Origin: Helianthus annuus
Lineage: Eukaryota > Streptophyta > Magnoliopsida > Asterales > Asteraceae
Direction: 5' to 3'
Assembly: GCF_002127325.2 (NCBI RefSeq)
Contig: NC_035444.2
Coordinates: 77,869,392-77,933,391 of the forward strand
Length of the DNA: 64,000 nt
The position numbers were made by a program, and so were the translations under genes. Positions 11,283-21,956 of the stretch are shown here, in pieces (position 1 is the first letter of the stretch; each line of letters starts with the position of its first letter). Below the pieces are notes generated by a model that was not told the DNA's origin, searched no databases, and worked only from the letters and a program-made list of their open reading frames with translations.

Positions 11283-12763
11283 TTCTGCATAAAATTCAAA
11301 GGAAAGATTAGAAAAAAAACAACAATATATATTAACACATTGTAATAAATTATCAATCAATATCTTATAGAACAGTCAATGGTATTCTTACCAACGCTTA
11401 TGAAAACTGATAGACAATTTTCTGAGTAAAGAAGATTGATTTCAATGTGAAATGTTTAAAGAATATTTATAATAGGTAGGCAATGTTAATTAAGTAAACA
11501 TTGTATATTATACAAAATTAAAATATCGAAAAAATCAATTATAATAAACCATGAACATGGAAATATGTCAAAGAAAGGTATTTTCTAAAAATACAGTCAA
11601 TCAGTTTAAATGTCCATAAATAGGTTAATATGTCAAAAAAAAATGCTAAATTGAAATGTCACTAACCACCTTATTAAACGGCTTTGAAATATTAAGTTCC
11701 TTCTTTAGCTTTAATTGAAAATGAAGCTTTCCAGCATTCTACAACCTTAGCAGTTATAAATTCAGCACTGACAACCTTCTTCGACACGCATACGGAAATG
11801 AAGATACAAAAGATGTTCTTGAGGCTTATATAGCATTGCACAACAATACCTAAAATATGACATCTCACACATTCAGGAGCATATCCATATAATGTGCATC
11901 CGTATCTATAATATATTTCTTTAGTTTTTCGGCTAATTATAGGTCTGTAAACGAATCAAGTGGGAAAAAAAACAGGGGCATATTATCAATTTCGATAATT
12001 ATCAATTTGAAATTGCAAAGTAAGGACGGAATTTTTATGATTAATAAGTTTCAAAGTAATGAAAAAATTTCGAATTTGCAACCTATTAAGTGAAAGTTGA
12101 GTTTCTGTAATTAAAAAGAATATAAAATCTATAATGCAAGGTTTATAAAAAGTTTATAATGTAACAGGTCAAAACTATAATACAAGGTTTAAAATTACAA
12201 TCATAGTGTTATAAAATCTATATGTAGTACTAAGTTCATACTAATATCTTCTAATAATAACAACATAGTGTTATATTCTATATGTAATACTAAGTTCATA
12301 ATACTATGTTATACAAATAACAACCCTATAATCTATGTGCAGAATAATATGTTATAGAAAAATAAACGGAAATATTATTATCTGAATAATATGCAAAAGT
12401 AGTTTATATATCGTTTTTGATATATAATATGTGTAGATTTATTAGATATATATAACACATTGAACAGTGACTTATATAAACACTATATTTATTTGTAAAC
12501 AATAATCAGCAATGTTAATATGCGAATATGTCAATTTAATTTTATCCGTAAAAGTAGTTTGTATATTGTTTTTGATCTATCATACATGTAGTGGGAATAA
12601 AAAGTACTAAAAACATAGATTAAACTTTAAAGTCATGGCATATAGTGGTTAAAATGACAATTAAGATATGAAAATTATATAAAAACTTGAAATTTTAAAA
12701 CAAAACCAATGTTAAAACCAAAAAAACTTGAAAGGCAAAAAACATGCCATAATTATCATATAA
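11283..12763. other. Intergenic region upstream of the RPA-like gene
   Basis: It is AT-rich with no supported exon. It probably holds the promoter and 5' leader of the RPA-like gene. A short direct repeat (TAGTGTTATA, then CTATATGTARTACTAAGTTCATA) occurs at about 12200-12243 and 12264-12303. Confidence 0.5.
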
Positions 12764-14235
12764 CTAATTACTACGCCTAACGTAAGGTACAACCCTCTCA
12801 ACACTCAAAACCTGCTCATTTTCATCAAAAGAATAGTGAACCTGGTCACGGACCTTAATTCGAGCGGCTTTCATGAACTTCTTCCAAGAGGTTAAAGCGT
12901 ATCGAAAACCACGACCATTGCTTCTTCTTTCACGTCTGGTACCGTTGGTAATCTGCAGTGGCGGATCCAGATGCAAAAATCTTATGGTCAAATCTTTTAA
13001 ACCTTCATCAAGCTTAGCCATGCGTGAAACAGGATCAGGAATTCTCTGTATTGAAATAAAATTAATAACAAAAATGAATGTTTATTAAGTAAAAAAATAC
13101 AGAAAACTTGTTTTTAGCAGTTTTTAAAATGATATCCAAACTTACAAAATAATCTTCACCAGCCATACGAACAAACCGACTAACACCACCATGTATTTGT
13201 TCTTCAACTTCATTTTCAGCATCTACAGGTGCAACTTCAGCCTGCAAATTAATATATATAACATGTTTTAAATTCTGATATGTATAAAATTTATAAATAA
13301 CTACCAATATTTAATTTACCTCATCAACATCTACGTCAGGATAACTGATTTCAACACCGTTTTTTCCAAAAACTTTTAAATAGAAAAAATTACCAAAACC
13401 TTTTGTGAATAACAAATAACAACCAACCTCCAACTGAAACAGACTAAAATTACATCCATACCAACGGTAAAACCGACTTTGCCGTCAGACGTTACAATGG
13501 AAACGTTAAACATTTTGTTGTCTATCATTACAGTAGAGGTTACATCATTTGAGGAATAATCATAACTTTTTGGCAAAATACATTGAGGAATAACCTGTAG
13601 GATGATAAAAAAAAGTTAAAAAGGTTACTATTAATATATCTAAAGTAATAATTCAATACATTAGGAAAAATAATATCATATTTATCTTACATAAAAATTA
13701 CATGATGGAGGGAGCATATGTGTCCAGAAAGAGCCACGACTAACCCCATCAATGAAATTTGTTAATTTAAACGTAGTAGGATCTACAGGATTAAATACTA
13801 CCAAACATCCTTTGGTTAGACCCAAGTGTTCTACAACATTGGACCAACCATGAAAAAAAATAACTTCCCTTTAGAAGCGCTTAAAAAAACATTAAAGACA
13901 CGACCATCTTCAGTGTGTATCATAACATTAGTAGGGCCTTTGTCAACACCCCATAGTTTGGAAGCAGCGTCATCGGGAATGGACTAATAAAACAATGAAA
14001 TGGAAAATGAATTATAATTATAGTCAAAAGATTTAAACAATACAATAATAATAAACTGTATTTAATAAGAAGAAAAAGAAAAGACCATAAATAACTAAAG
14101 TAATAATTATTCATTTACCAGAATAAGTTTGTCTGCTCGATTCATTACCCTACAGAACCAGGGTCCTCTGTAACTGATTTACATAATACAATGTTAACAA
14201 AATTTAACATGTTAAGGTTATTGTAACAAAATAAT

Positions 14236-14762
14236 TGTTAGTGCACCTACGTCTGCTGACTACGTCTTCCATCGAGTCTTGAAGATTAAACAGATGGAAA
14301 TGACACGGAATCCTAGAAATAGTGATTTGTATAGGATTGTTTATGTTTACATGATCTAGGACCGCTTTTGTGTCATATCTAGTCTAGGACCGCTTTTATG
14401 TACACTTCTAGGACCACTCTTATGTCATGATCATGGACCCCTTTTGTGTCATGATCTTGGACCTCTTTTACGGCAAGTTGGTGAACCACTCATACGGACA
14501 TGCCGTATAAGCGGTTCCAGAAGTATATATATAGGTCCTAAGAGTGGTTCCAAAGATAGTCACATAGTTAGAGGTGAATTGTTCCGGTAAGCCACGAAGT
14601 GCTGCCGAAGTGCTGTAAAACATTGTAATCGAGTTCAATAGCAATACAACAGCAAGATTAAAGTGAATTCAGCTTAAAGTGCACCGAATTATTAGTTTCC
14701 GTCTCTTAATTCGGATACGAACTTCTCTGAACGACTCAAACAGGTCGGTATTCGATCCTACA
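14236..14762 (+). repeat. 5' LTR of the young Copia-like element
   Basis: It begins TGTTAGTGCACC and ends CGATCCTACA. About eight copies of a GGACCGCTTTT / GAACCACTCAT type phrase are spread through it. A TATATATATAGG box lies near 14524-14534. Confidence 0.95.
14483..14534 (+). promoter_or_regulatory. Pre-TATA inverted repeat and TATA box in the young Copia-like LTR
   Basis: The arms are GAACCACTCATACGG (14483-14497) and CCGTATAAGCGGTTC (14503-14517), which pair at 13 of 15 positions around a 5-nt loop. The TATATATATA run follows within 10 bp. The 3' LTR carries the same arrangement 7,150 bp downstream (21633-21684). Confidence 0.65.
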
Positions 14763-14764
14763 AG

Positions 14765-14776
14765 TGGTATCAGAGC
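14765..14776 (+). other. Primer-binding site (initiator Met tRNA type)
   Basis: TGGTATCAGAGC lies two bases after the 5' LTR end. Confidence 0.93.
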
Positions 14777-14999
14777 TTCAGGAGGAGGAGTTTTATTGAA
14801 ATTTGCTGGATTTCGTCACATTTTCTTCTTCTACACCTTCTTTCTTACGTCAGACCAAGATTTCACGGTCCGTTTTGGCTGATTTTTGGATATGTGGTGC
14901 GCGTATACATGATCTAAAACCCTACCAAGTTTCAGCTCGAAACTCCAAGCCGTTTTGGAGATATCGCGATTTTTCGGTTCGTTTTTTCGTCAAAAAGTC

Positions 15000-15290
15000 T
15001 GAACCGCTTATTCGAACAGATGTGAACCGCTCCAAATTAGTTGCTTAGGTCGCTCATACGAACAATTGTGTTGGATCGCTTTTCTGAACTGGTTTAGACC
15101 GCTTATTGGACCTTGCATGAACCGCTTATTTGACACTGGTGAACCGCTTATTTGTTTAATATGTGAACCGCTCATTGGATATTCATGAACCGCTTATGTG
15201 ATCAACTTCTGAATCGCTTATAAGTCAAGTGTGGCTCGCTTATTGAACACGTTAGGACCGCTCAAAAAACAACATGAACCGCTCAAAGTG
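15000..15290 (+). repeat. Leader array of the GAACCGCTTAT phrase, ~23-nt spacing
   Basis: Thirteen copies of a degenerate RACCGCTYAT phrase start about every 21-25 nt (CGCT cores near 15005, 15028, 15051, 15076, 15099, 15123, 15145, 15170, 15191, 15214, 15237, 15259 and 15281). Only the ~10-nt phrase is kept; the spacer bases differ. The array lies in the untranslated leader 0.45 kb upstream of gag. Confidence 0.8.
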
Positions 15291-15726
15291 ATTGCATGCC
15301 GTCCAAATGTTATCATGATATAATATTCACATTAATGAACCGTCCAAAAGGCCCAATAACAGCCAACATGTTTTGTCAGCCCATCATGTGCACCGCCCTT
15401 TTACCTAGTTGACATCAACAAGTTGCCGCCCATTCACCCAATTAAACCAACCCACTTATTTGACGGCCTATCCTCACATTAATTCACCGCCCACCTTTAT
15501 ACTTGAGGTCCAATCCCAGCTACCGCCCACTATTTTTTTGATTGGGTCTAGGTTCTGGTATCACCGCCATATTGCCGCCCCACTATTATTGTTTCATAAA
15601 TTGCTTGTCACCCACTGTCTTGTTGCCCAATAATCGTTCAACTGTTTGAGGTGATTTAAGGGATTTCTACAAGGGGCAAATTCCAAGAATTTGAAAATTG
15701 TTGTGAATTGGTGGACAATTTGAACA

Positions 15727-18700
15727 ATGGATATGGAATTTTATAACGCTTTTGCTACCCCAACCTCGATTACTCAAAGTGCTTTGATAGAAAATGAAAC
15801 TGGAACGTCTCAGAAGCCACCGAAACTCATGGATATTGATGATTACAACGTGTGGTCAGAACGATTCGGAAATTGGGTTGAAGCTTATCATCTTGATGCA
15901 TGGGAACACACCGAGGAACCATATGTTAAACCAGTTAAAAATGGTGTGCAACTAACACTTCGAGAGATGAGTACAGATGAGAAAAAGAAGTATCGAGATG
16001 AGAAATTAATGGTCAGTCTACTTCAGCAAGCGATAAAAGAAGATATCTTGATTTTGCTTCAACACGATGGAACTGCATATTCGATTTGGACAGAATTGGA
16101 AGCAAAGTTTACAGGAAGTGATGACATGTTAAAAAACAAAATGTCTCTCATGAAGAAAGAATTTGACTTGTTTAGGGGATTAAAAAATGAAACCACCAAA
16201 CAAATTATTGATCGATACTGTAATTTGGTGAGAAATATGACAAAGTTAGGTGTAAAGAAAGATACTGATGAATTAATTGAAAAACTTGCAGATGCACTTC
16301 CATATGAAATCTGGGGAACATTCTTGATGATGCTGAAGTCTAACAAAGTGGAATACAAAAAGATGAAACTTGGGGACTTCATAAAGCATTTGGAAGCTCA
16401 AGAGATGGAGCAGAGAAAGATCGCTAGGATGAAGAACTACGATGGAGAGCAGGATATCAGTCTGTACTACAAGCATAGTGCTACTGATTCAACAAAGTTC
16501 TCTCCTAAGATTGAAACTGCTTACAGTGTCAAAGATTCTGCTGATAAGACGACACCCCAGGGATCAAGCAGCAGCACAAGATTTTCATCTTTTGATCCTA
16601 ACATCTCTGTAACAAAGAATGGTAGAAAACTTCAGTGTAACATTGTGTTAAGCCTTGAGAATGATCGAGACTACACTGAAGATATTGCTAAGAATCAAAT
16701 GTCTTTGTTAGGAATGATTTTAGAATCTTATAGTTGTTTTGTTGCAGGAAAGATCGGAAATCCAATGCTTACGAAAGAGGATTACGATCAGATTGATGCT
16801 GAAGAAATGGAATTGATGGATATAAAATGGTGTATGGCAAGTGTGATGAGACGCGCTGAAAAGTTTAAACAAATTACCGGCCGTGATGACTTTCGAGATG
16901 CAAATGTTTCAACTTTAGGTTTTGATAAATCTAAAGTTACATGTTTTCGTTGCAGGGAGAAGGGGCATTTCAAGAGGGAATGCAAAAACCGTGAAGCTAC
17001 CGGTGCCCAGAATCCTTCCGGAAACAATGATTATCACAAGAAGGCCATTTATCATCAAATCACTCAACCAGCACAGCAGCATCAGACACAAACAGCTCAT
17101 GGAAGAGATGTGGTTGATAAAAGGGCTTGTGTTGTTAGTCAGGGAAAATATGATAATTTTACCTGGGAAAAATATCTTCCGAAAGAAAGCAAAGTGTGTG
17201 TAGCTGAACCAAATGACGAGAAGTTGGCTGAAGGATTTATTTGGGATGATTTCTGTACAGATCAAGACTTTATGGCCAAAAATACTTCTCATGCTTTCTT
17301 TGCTAATGCTTATGATCTAAAATGTGCAGAAAGATGCAGAAAAGTCATGGAAGCTGCTGAAGAGAGACGAAGAAAGATTCAAGAGGAGGCTGAAGAGGAA
17401 GAGAGATTGAAGGAAGAAGCAAAAGCTGAAAAATTGAGAAGAGCTCATTTTTTAAATTCAGGCAGGACAGTGAAAGAAGTTCCTGAATTTGAGATTAAAG
17501 TGGATGCTGAACCGGTCATGGTCCAAGAAAAGTGCATGAACTGTGATTCGCTAATTAAGCAGAACAATGAGTTGTTGCACAATATTCACAAGCTGAAAGA
17601 ATCATATGATACTATGAACAGAGAGATCAACAAATACACAGATTCTGGTGGTGAACAAGCTGAAGCTATGAATACTTTGAAGATAGCATATCTGAGACAG
17701 CTTGATACAGCGAACTATAACATAAAGAAATGTGCAGATCTCGAGCTTGAGTTGGCAACACAAAAGATAGAAACTGAGAAAGTTAAGAAATTACTAGACA
17801 GTTACTCATGTTCTACTTTTGTTGTTGACAAGATTTATCCAGTTGTGAAAGATTTGAAGATTTTTGAAGAAGTGAAGATATTTGAAGAAGAAAAATCCGT
17901 GACAAAAGATGAAGAAAAATTGAAGCCTTCTGGTAAGAAACCGAGTGTATCTTACAACAGATGTCCGCCCCCAGTCGAAAATGGATATTCGCCTCGAAAT
18001 CCAAATTCAGAAAGAGTCAATCAAGCAATCAATTTGAAATGGGAGTCTGGGTCGTCGGATAACTTACCAGAAAGTATTGATGTCACATATACGTCATCAG
18101 ACACTGATCATGAGTCAAAGTTGATAAAAAGTATGGTTGATCAGGTGTTAGACACAGATGACAATGAAGAATCAAAACCGAAGTCAAAACCCGAGTCAAA
18201 ATCTGAGTCCAGTGCGTCAAAGCCAACAGTCAAAAAGGACAAACGGGTTTATGATAAAGAGTTTTTACTTTCGAAATCTAATTTGAATGATGAATCAGTC
18301 AAAGTGGCATATACTTTGAAAGGTTCTGACAAATTATATTCAGATGAAAGTTTTCCAATAAGAAGTGTCAGAATTGAAATGATTCAAAAGGTTTTCAAAA
18401 TCACAGAAATTAATATTTCTGAAATAAAAGATTTTAATCTTAATGGAAAACCTAAACAATACACTTCAAGAGATCAACACAGAATTAACAAGAAAATGGG
18501 TTACAATTGTGGTTATAGTTTCCAAAAGAAACCAAACCATGATCGTAATTACAAAAAGAAAGGTCTTGATTTTGCTCCACAGAAAAACTATAAAAATGAA
18601 AAAGTTTATAAACCAAAAACAATGTTTGTTGCAGGAAAAACTACAGAAGCTGAAAAAGAAAAATCATTCAGAAATCAGACAAATCAAGAATTCCTTGCTA

Positions 18701-19362
18701 AGAAGCAAGAGGGCATGAAGAAAGAAGACCCGAAAAAGGTTGAAAAGAGATCTTGTTTTCAGTGTAAAGCTGTGGGTCATGTTGCGAAAGATTGTCCAAA
18801 GACATTTCGACCAAAACAAGAAGTCTCAAGAAAAATGAAAGAAAAAGTTGTTGAGAAGACTGAACTGTCAACCCAGAAGTTCACAGGCTTTGAGAATTCA
18901 ACTTATGAGAAAGGAGAATGTTCAAAGAGTGCTTCCAAAAGAATAGACAATTCTACAAATCAGAAATGGGTTGTAAAAGGTTCAGGTAACAAGTCTGGTG
19001 ATGAATATGATTCCATAAAATTAGAGGAGCCACGTGTTGATAAAAAGATTGAAAAGAAAGTTCAGATAGTGGACGATGTGAATTTTCCGCCACTAAGTGC
19101 TAAAAATTACAAATCTAAAATCGGAAAAGTTGATATTTCAAATCAGTTTTATTCTGACAAGAAGAAAATTGATGTTGAAAAAACTTTCAATGGAAATGTA
19201 AAACGCATCTTTGAAAAAATGGTCAGTGGTAAGGCCCAAAGCATTCAGGATTTTTATGCTTCCAAAGGATGGGTTTACAGGTCAGTTGAAAGAAACAATG
19301 AAAACGATGAGGTTACACCCAAGAAAGGTCAGGCTTGGGTGGATATATTTTTTCAAGAATGA
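15727..19362 (+). CDS. Gag-like polyprotein of the young Copia-like element, intact
   Basis: The protein has 1,211 residues with no stop or frameshift. The start is the first ATG after the leader (MDMEFYNAFATP), and the decayed paralogue starts at the same place. Residues ~30-260 resemble the UBN2/Retrotran_gag_2 capsid region (ILLQHDGTAYSIWTELEAKF). A CCHC knuckle is at residues 406-419 (CFRCREKGHFKREC). A charged coiled coil follows near 533-575 (repeated E/K/R). Next come a CMNC-led coiled segment from ~602, a basic stretch, and a second CCHC knuckle at 1010-1023 (CFQCKAVGHVAKDC). Knuckles of this type bind nucleic acid, and the capsid part assembles the virus-like particle in the cytoplasm. 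It is much longer than an ordinary Copia gag (300-450 residues). There is no DSG/DTG protease and no RT motif. Pol functions would have to be supplied by another element. Confidence 0.93.
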   Translation: MDMEFYNAFATPTSITQSALIENETGTSQKPPKLMDIDDYNVWSERFGNWVEAYHLDAWEHTEEPYVKPVKNGVQLTLREMSTDEKKKYRDEKLMVSLLQQAIKEDILILLQHDGTAYSIWTELEAKFTGSDDMLKNKMSLMKKEFDLFRGLKNETTKQIIDRYCNLVRNMTKLGVKKDTDELIEKLADALPYEIWGTFLMMLKSNKVEYKKMKLGDFIKHLEAQEMEQRKIARMKNYDGEQDISLYYKHSATDSTKFSPKIETAYSVKDSADKTTPQGSSSSTRFSSFDPNISVTKNGRKLQCNIVLSLENDRDYTEDIAKNQMSLLGMILESYSCFVAGKIGNPMLTKEDYDQIDAEEMELMDIKWCMASVMRRAEKFKQITGRDDFRDANVSTLGFDKSKVTCFRCREKGHFKRECKNREATGAQNPSGNNDYHKKAIYHQITQPAQQHQTQTAHGRDVVDKRACVVSQGKYDNFTWEKYLPKESKVCVAEPNDEKLAEGFIWDDFCTDQDFMAKNTSHAFFANAYDLKCAERCRKVMEAAEERRRKIQEEAEEEERLKEEAKAEKLRRAHFLNSGRTVKEVPEFEIKVDAEPVMVQEKCMNCDSLIKQNNELLHNIHKLKESYDTMNREINKYTDSGGEQAEAMNTLKIAYLRQLDTANYNIKKCADLELELATQKIETEKVKKLLDSYSCSTFVVDKIYPVVKDLKIFEEVKIFEEEKSVTKDEEKLKPSGKKPSVSYNRCPPPVENGYSPRNPNSERVNQAINLKWESGSSDNLPESIDVTYTSSDTDHESKLIKSMVDQVLDTDDNEESKPKSKPESKSESSASKPTVKKDKRVYDKEFLLSKSNLNDESVKVAYTLKGSDKLYSDESFPIRSVRIEMIQKVFKITEINISEIKDFNLNGKPKQYTSRDQHRINKKMGYNCGYSFQKKPNHDRNYKKKGLDFAPQKNYKNEKVYKPKTMFVAGKTTEAEKEKSFRNQTNQEFLAKKQEGMKKEDPKKVEKRSCFQCKAVGHVAKDCPKTFRPKQEVSRKMKEKVVEKTELSTQKFTGFENSTYEKGECSKSASKRIDNSTNQKWVVKGSGNKSGDEYDSIKLEEPRVDKKIEKKVQIVDDVNFPPLSAKNYKSKIGKVDISNQFYSDKKKIDVEKTFNGNVKRIFEKMVSGKAQSIQDFYASKGWVYRSVERNNENDEVTPKKGQAWVDIFFQE

Positions 19363-21385
19363 AAACCTGACTTGCCGGAGATCCCAAGATGGTATTGCGG
19401 ATCATGAATCGGCATCTTTCTAAATCTGTTTGTGAAGTTGCAGGACTTGCCGGAACTCCCAGGTTTGTAAGCGAGGAGTAGGAATCGGCATCTTGAGAAT
19501 TCAACCTAAAGATGGTAATTGGTTGAAAAACAAGTTTGAAGAGCTTGAATTGCTAAACTTACAAGTGGTTGTATGGTAGTGATTGGTGTAGATCTTACAA
19601 GTGGTTAAATCAAGGTCATTGAATTGGACTTGATTTAATTATCATTCAAGAATTTGGTAAACAAAGTGATGATTTGAACCCCATTTTACAAAAGATAAAG
19701 ACAACTAAACTTATTTTCCGGAAAAACCATTCTGATTAAAACAAACTTAAGTGTTTTGAAATCATTATGGGAAAATACTTTGTTGTGAGGGGGAGTTCTG
19801 ATTGTTTAAGCCAAACGGATGGAGAATTGAAGTGTTTTGATATCAGTTGTCATGTTCTGTATAGTTTGTTTTCAATTTTCTTTAGATGTATTTGAATTTT
19901 AGGGAGAGTAAGAATTTTTAGAAAATACAAAAACATCAGAAAATTTGAAAAAGCCAAAAACATGATAAAATTGAAAAATGAGTTTTTGTTGCATAAAAGA
20001 GGAAATGATAGTACATCAGTGGACTATCACAGCACGCTAAAGAATTGGAAAGTCAAAATGTGATAAACAATCTTACTGCGGATGTGTCAGTAGATTTTCG
20101 CACATTTAGTAAATTGAAACGAGATATAAACCTAAATCAAACTTACTTAATTCGTGGGTAACTATTCTTGGATATATGGGTAACCCCCGAAATCTTGTTT
20201 GAAAGGTCCCGTATTCTGAGATACTAGGTCTTTATGCTCAGTGATATCTGGGGTATTATTCCAGGACTTCTGCTGTATGGAAATACTGACCTAGTCCCCG
20301 AATAATACTTTCTGCAAAAAGCTTTGAAATATAAGCGCCGCCCTCAGCAAACTGATTAAACAATAAAATTGGTAATCTTTGCTGTTGTAACAAAAGATCC
20401 TCTAAAGGGGACCCACCAAAAGTCGAAGCCGTCATCTCTCTGCGTATACGGAAGTATCGACCTGAGCTCTCACGGCCCTCGCACATTACCCCTTTACAGA
20501 TATCATCTGTGGTATACTCACCTGTAAGACTGAATATTTGGGATCTGGATACGGGAGTATATTCAAGTGGAGTGATACACAATTAAGTTTAAGTCTTTAA
20601 AACATTAATATCGTATCTCGAATCGATTGAAATTTGTGTTGAAAATTTAAGTGGACAAACATACTGACAATCTAGGTAAATTGTTTAGAACTTATCATGT
20701 AATCAAGCTTAACGGTGTTGGTGATATGTTTCATAACTGATATGATCCTCTTGCACAAACTCACAAAAATATTGTTTGTAAATATTTCATTTCTGCATTT
20801 TATCTTTCATTCAGAAAATCCAAAAAGATTTTCAGTGTGTTTTAGCATAAATTTTGAAAAATCAAAAAGATTTTCGACAATTGATGTTGAGATGCTGATT
20901 TTCGAAATTCAAAGTGCTAAACTTGAAGAACTGGTTTGGGGAGTGTTTGAGAGTTAAATGATGAAGTGGTTTTTGATAAAAACCAGTAATGTTCTTGAAT
21001 GCAAAATCATTATTGATGATTGGTTCTATATAGTTTCTAAAATTGTTGAAAAGTTTATCTTTATAGAAACTTATGTTTGGGTAGAGATTGTGCAGGTGTT
21101 AAAGAGCCAGGTTTCGATCTAGAACCTGATGAGAGCCTGTTAAAGATCTCAGAACCAGTGAAAGATTGACTTTCAGACTACGATCCCAGCTGTGTGAGAG
21201 GGGGAGTCTGAAGACACCGAGTCAACATTCAAGAAAGAAGAGTTTGTTGATGATGGAGATAGAGAACCAGGATTCTTGGAACGACAAATTTTTTTCAGAG
21301 GCAGATTGTCGACTGATGAAGATTGTAGATTACAGACTGGAATGAAGACATTGATGAAGACTCCGTCAACATCCGAGGGGGAGTT
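19363..21385 (+). other. Long non-coding 3' region of the young Copia-like element
   Basis: About 2 kb separates the gag stop from the 3' LTR. It is conserved with 1-1718 of the decayed copy (in reverse). No sense ORF resembling pol is present. It holds the purine tract at its right end and the antisense ORF at 20256-20582. Confidence 0.75.
20256..20582 (-). CDS. Antisense ORF in the 3' region, function unknown
   Basis: A 108-codon ORF lies on the strand opposite to the element. It contains GRYFRIRREMTAST, SPLEDLLLQQQ and FAESIIRGLGQYFHTAEV. The same peptides can be read, with a frame break, antisense to the decayed copy at 495-720. Antisense ORFs near the 3' LTR are known in several plant retroelement lineages. 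I do not recognise a domain. It may be a chance ORF in a conserved non-coding region. Confidence 0.35.
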   Translation of the reverse strand: MCITPLEYTPVSRSQIFSLTGEYTTDDICKGVMCEGRESSGRYFRIRREMTASTFGGSPLEDLLLQQQRLPILLFNQFAEGGAYISKLFAESIIRGLGQYFHTAEVLE

Positions 21386-21912
21386 TGTTAGTGCACCTAC
21401 GTCTGCTGACTACGTCTTCCATCGAGTCTTGAAGATTAAACAGATGGAAATGACACGGAATCCTAGAAATAGTGATTTGTATAGGATTGTTTATGTTTAC
21501 ATGATCTAGGACCGCTTTTGTGTCATATCTAGTCTAGGACCGCTTTTATGTACACTTCTAGGACCACTCTTATGTCATGATCATGGACCCCTTTTGTGTC
21601 ATGATCTTGGACCTCTTTTACGGCAAGTTGGTGAACCACTCATACGGACATGCCGTATAAGCGGTTCCAGAAGTATATATATAGGTCCTAAGAGTGGTTC
21701 CAAAGATAGTCACATAGTTAGAGGTGAATTGTTCCGGTAAGCCACGAAGTGCTGCCGAAGTGCTGTAAAACATTGTAATCGAGTTCAATAGCAATACAAC
21801 AGCAAGATTAAAGTGAATTCAGCTTAAAGTGCACCGAATTATTAGTTTCCGCCTCTTAATTCGGATACGAACTTCTCTGAATGACTCAAACAGGTCGGTA
21901 TTCGATCCTACA
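21386..21912 (+). repeat. 3' LTR of the young Copia-like element
   Basis: It is identical to the 5' LTR except for T to C in GTCTCTTAAT/GCCTCTTAAT and C to T in ACGACTC/ATGACTC. It is preceded by the purine tract GAGGGGGAG. Confidence 0.95.
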
Positions 21913-21956
21913 ATAATAAAAATGAATACAAAATACCTTGATGAACTTTCACCCAT

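Larger units (their letters stand above)
14236..21912 (+). mobile_element. Complete young Copia-like gag-only LTR retrotransposon
   Basis: The element is 7,677 bp with 527-bp LTRs at 14236-14762 and 21386-21912. Exact 5-bp target duplications ATAAT flank it (14231-14235 and 21913-21917). The primer site is at 14765-14776 and the purine tract at 21370-21385. The single large ORF (15727-19362) is intact. There is no protease, integrase, RT or RNase H, so it must be non-autonomous. The LTRs differ at only two positions, both transitions, in 527 bp, which points to very recent insertion. It sits in intron 1 of the B3-like gene, on the opposite strand. This layout fits the class described as TR-GAG elements (terminal-repeat elements keeping only gag). 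Confidence 0.95.
12764..21956 (-). pseudogene. Second B3-domain (REM-like) gene, split by a retrotransposon in intron 1
   Basis: Exons by splice signals and phase: 21956-21937 (20 nt, MGESSS plus two bases), 14167-14119, 13983-13691, 13594-13320, 13241-13146, 13045-12764. Exon 1 ends in phase 2 and joins exon 2 to read RGPWFCRVMNRADKLIL. Removing the 7.7-kb element leaves an intron of about 90 bp. Exon 3 encodes a B3 domain (SIPDDAASKLWG, then HGWSNVVEHLGLTKGCLVVF), exon 4 a second, and exon 6 a third, partial one (SWKKFMKAARI, ending RRSN). Exon 3 is one base short: a run of eight T just before HGW puts the codons out of frame. Exon 4 is also one base short between GMDVIL and FQLEVG. The gene is therefore a pseudogene unless those are sequencing errors in base runs. 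With both bases present it would encode about 338 residues. Confidence 0.75.

Noticed and set aside
6674..14235. A complete Helitron around the RPA-like gene
   Set aside because: No RepHel, and no convincing 3' hairpin with CTRR end was found by eye.
15000..15290. CRISPR-like reading of the regularly spaced phrases
   Set aside because: The repeat is only ~10 nt and degenerate, the host is a plant, there are no cas genes, and the array is in a retroelement leader.
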